Position numbers and translations under genes: made by a program
Shown here: in pieces, positions 13,243-13,374 of the stretch
Layout of the letters: each line of letters opens with the position of its first letter
Position numbering within the stretch: position 1 is the stretch's first letter
DNA from: Deltaproteobacteria bacterium
GTDB lineage: Bacteria; Myxococcota_A; Polyangia; Polyangiales; Houyiibacteriaceae
Assembly: GCA_003647035.1 (NCBI GenBank)
Contig: QMMB01000034.1
Span: 1-13,374, forward strand
Reading direction: 5' to 3'
DNA length: 13,374 nucleotides
The notes under the pieces: generated by a model
Databases searched by the model: none
What the model was told of the DNA's origin: nothing
Seen by the model: the letters and a program-made list of their open reading frames with translations, nothing else

Positions 13243-13374
13243 GCGGCGAATCGCCAAAGCGAGGCCAGCGACCAAAAGCCAGAGTCCGACCGGCGCCCGG
13301 CCGGCGCCTGGACGCGTGATTTCGCAGCCCGAACCCGAGTCGACTAGGTCACTCCCTGCCCTCGGCCCCCCGAC
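13231..13374 (-). CDS. C-terminal end of a secreted protein with a MYXO-CTERM-like sorting tag
   Basis: Only the last 47 residues are in the window; the gene enters from the right edge and the frame stays open to the last base. The end reads DSGSGCEITRPGAGRAPVG, then the hydrophobic run LWLLVAGLALAI, then RRRRA and a TAG at 13233-13231. A Gly/Ser linker with a Cys, a single transmembrane helix and a terminal Arg cluster is the tripartite layout of MYXO-CTERM, a tag known from myxobacteria for surface anchoring of exported proteins. The main domain is outside the window, so function is unknown. The gene lies about 100 bases upstream of nuoA on the same strand, with a hairpin and a possible promoter between, so it is probably a separate transcript. 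Confidence 0.7.
   Translation of the reverse strand, partial: VGGPRAGSDLVDSGSGCEITRPGAGRAPVGLWLLVAGLALAIRRRRA

Overview
High-GC bacterial DNA that most likely comes from a myxobacterium (phylum Myxococcota). The best clue is a gene tail at the right edge (minus strand, 13231-13374) ending in a Cys-containing linker, one hydrophobic helix and an Arg-rich end, the layout of the MYXO-CTERM sorting tag. Dense four-base start/stop overlaps fit such a genome. The assignment is inference from sequence only.

Left part (1-2347, minus strand): a TetR-type repressor, a lipoprotein of the DUF2804 type whose start overlaps the repressor stop (ATGA), and the N-terminal 245 residues of a RecQ helicase running off the left edge. 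The DUF2804 gene looks damaged: its expected C-terminal tail is still present but out of frame.

Centre left (2348-4343, plus strand): a membrane fatty-acid desaturase is transcribed divergently from the repressor and overlaps a HAD-type phosphatase. The shared intergenic region holds a TTGACA promoter covered by three tandem 15-bp units, two of them exact TTAC-N6-GTAA, a plausible operator with which the TetR protein controls lipid unsaturation. Next, 4344-4632 has no intact gene but carries a stem-loop and the out-of-context C-terminal end of a DsrE-like protein, directly before an intact DsrE-like gene (4633-5019).

Right part (5001-13133, minus strand): a respiratory complex I operon, nuoA-B-C-D-G-H-I, followed by a class I methyltransferase and an alpha/beta hydrolase, all closely spaced or overlapping and so probably co-transcribed. 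Two things are unusual. The NADH-input subunits nuoE and nuoF are absent between nuoD and nuoG, where a 127-bp element with perfect 22-bp inverted ends fills the whole junction and contains the nuoD stop codon. The membrane subunits nuoJ-N are absent after nuoI. Complex I in this organism must therefore be encoded in several loci, or have another electron-input module. NuoH carries an insertion of about 80 residues with two extra hydrophobic segments, and NuoG is shorter than usual.

No RNA gene, CRISPR array or transposase was seen. The most novel-looking items are the palindromic element inside the nuo operon, the split nuo layout with an enlarged NuoH, the tandem operator at the desaturase locus, and two gene remnants (DUF2804 tail, DsrE tail).
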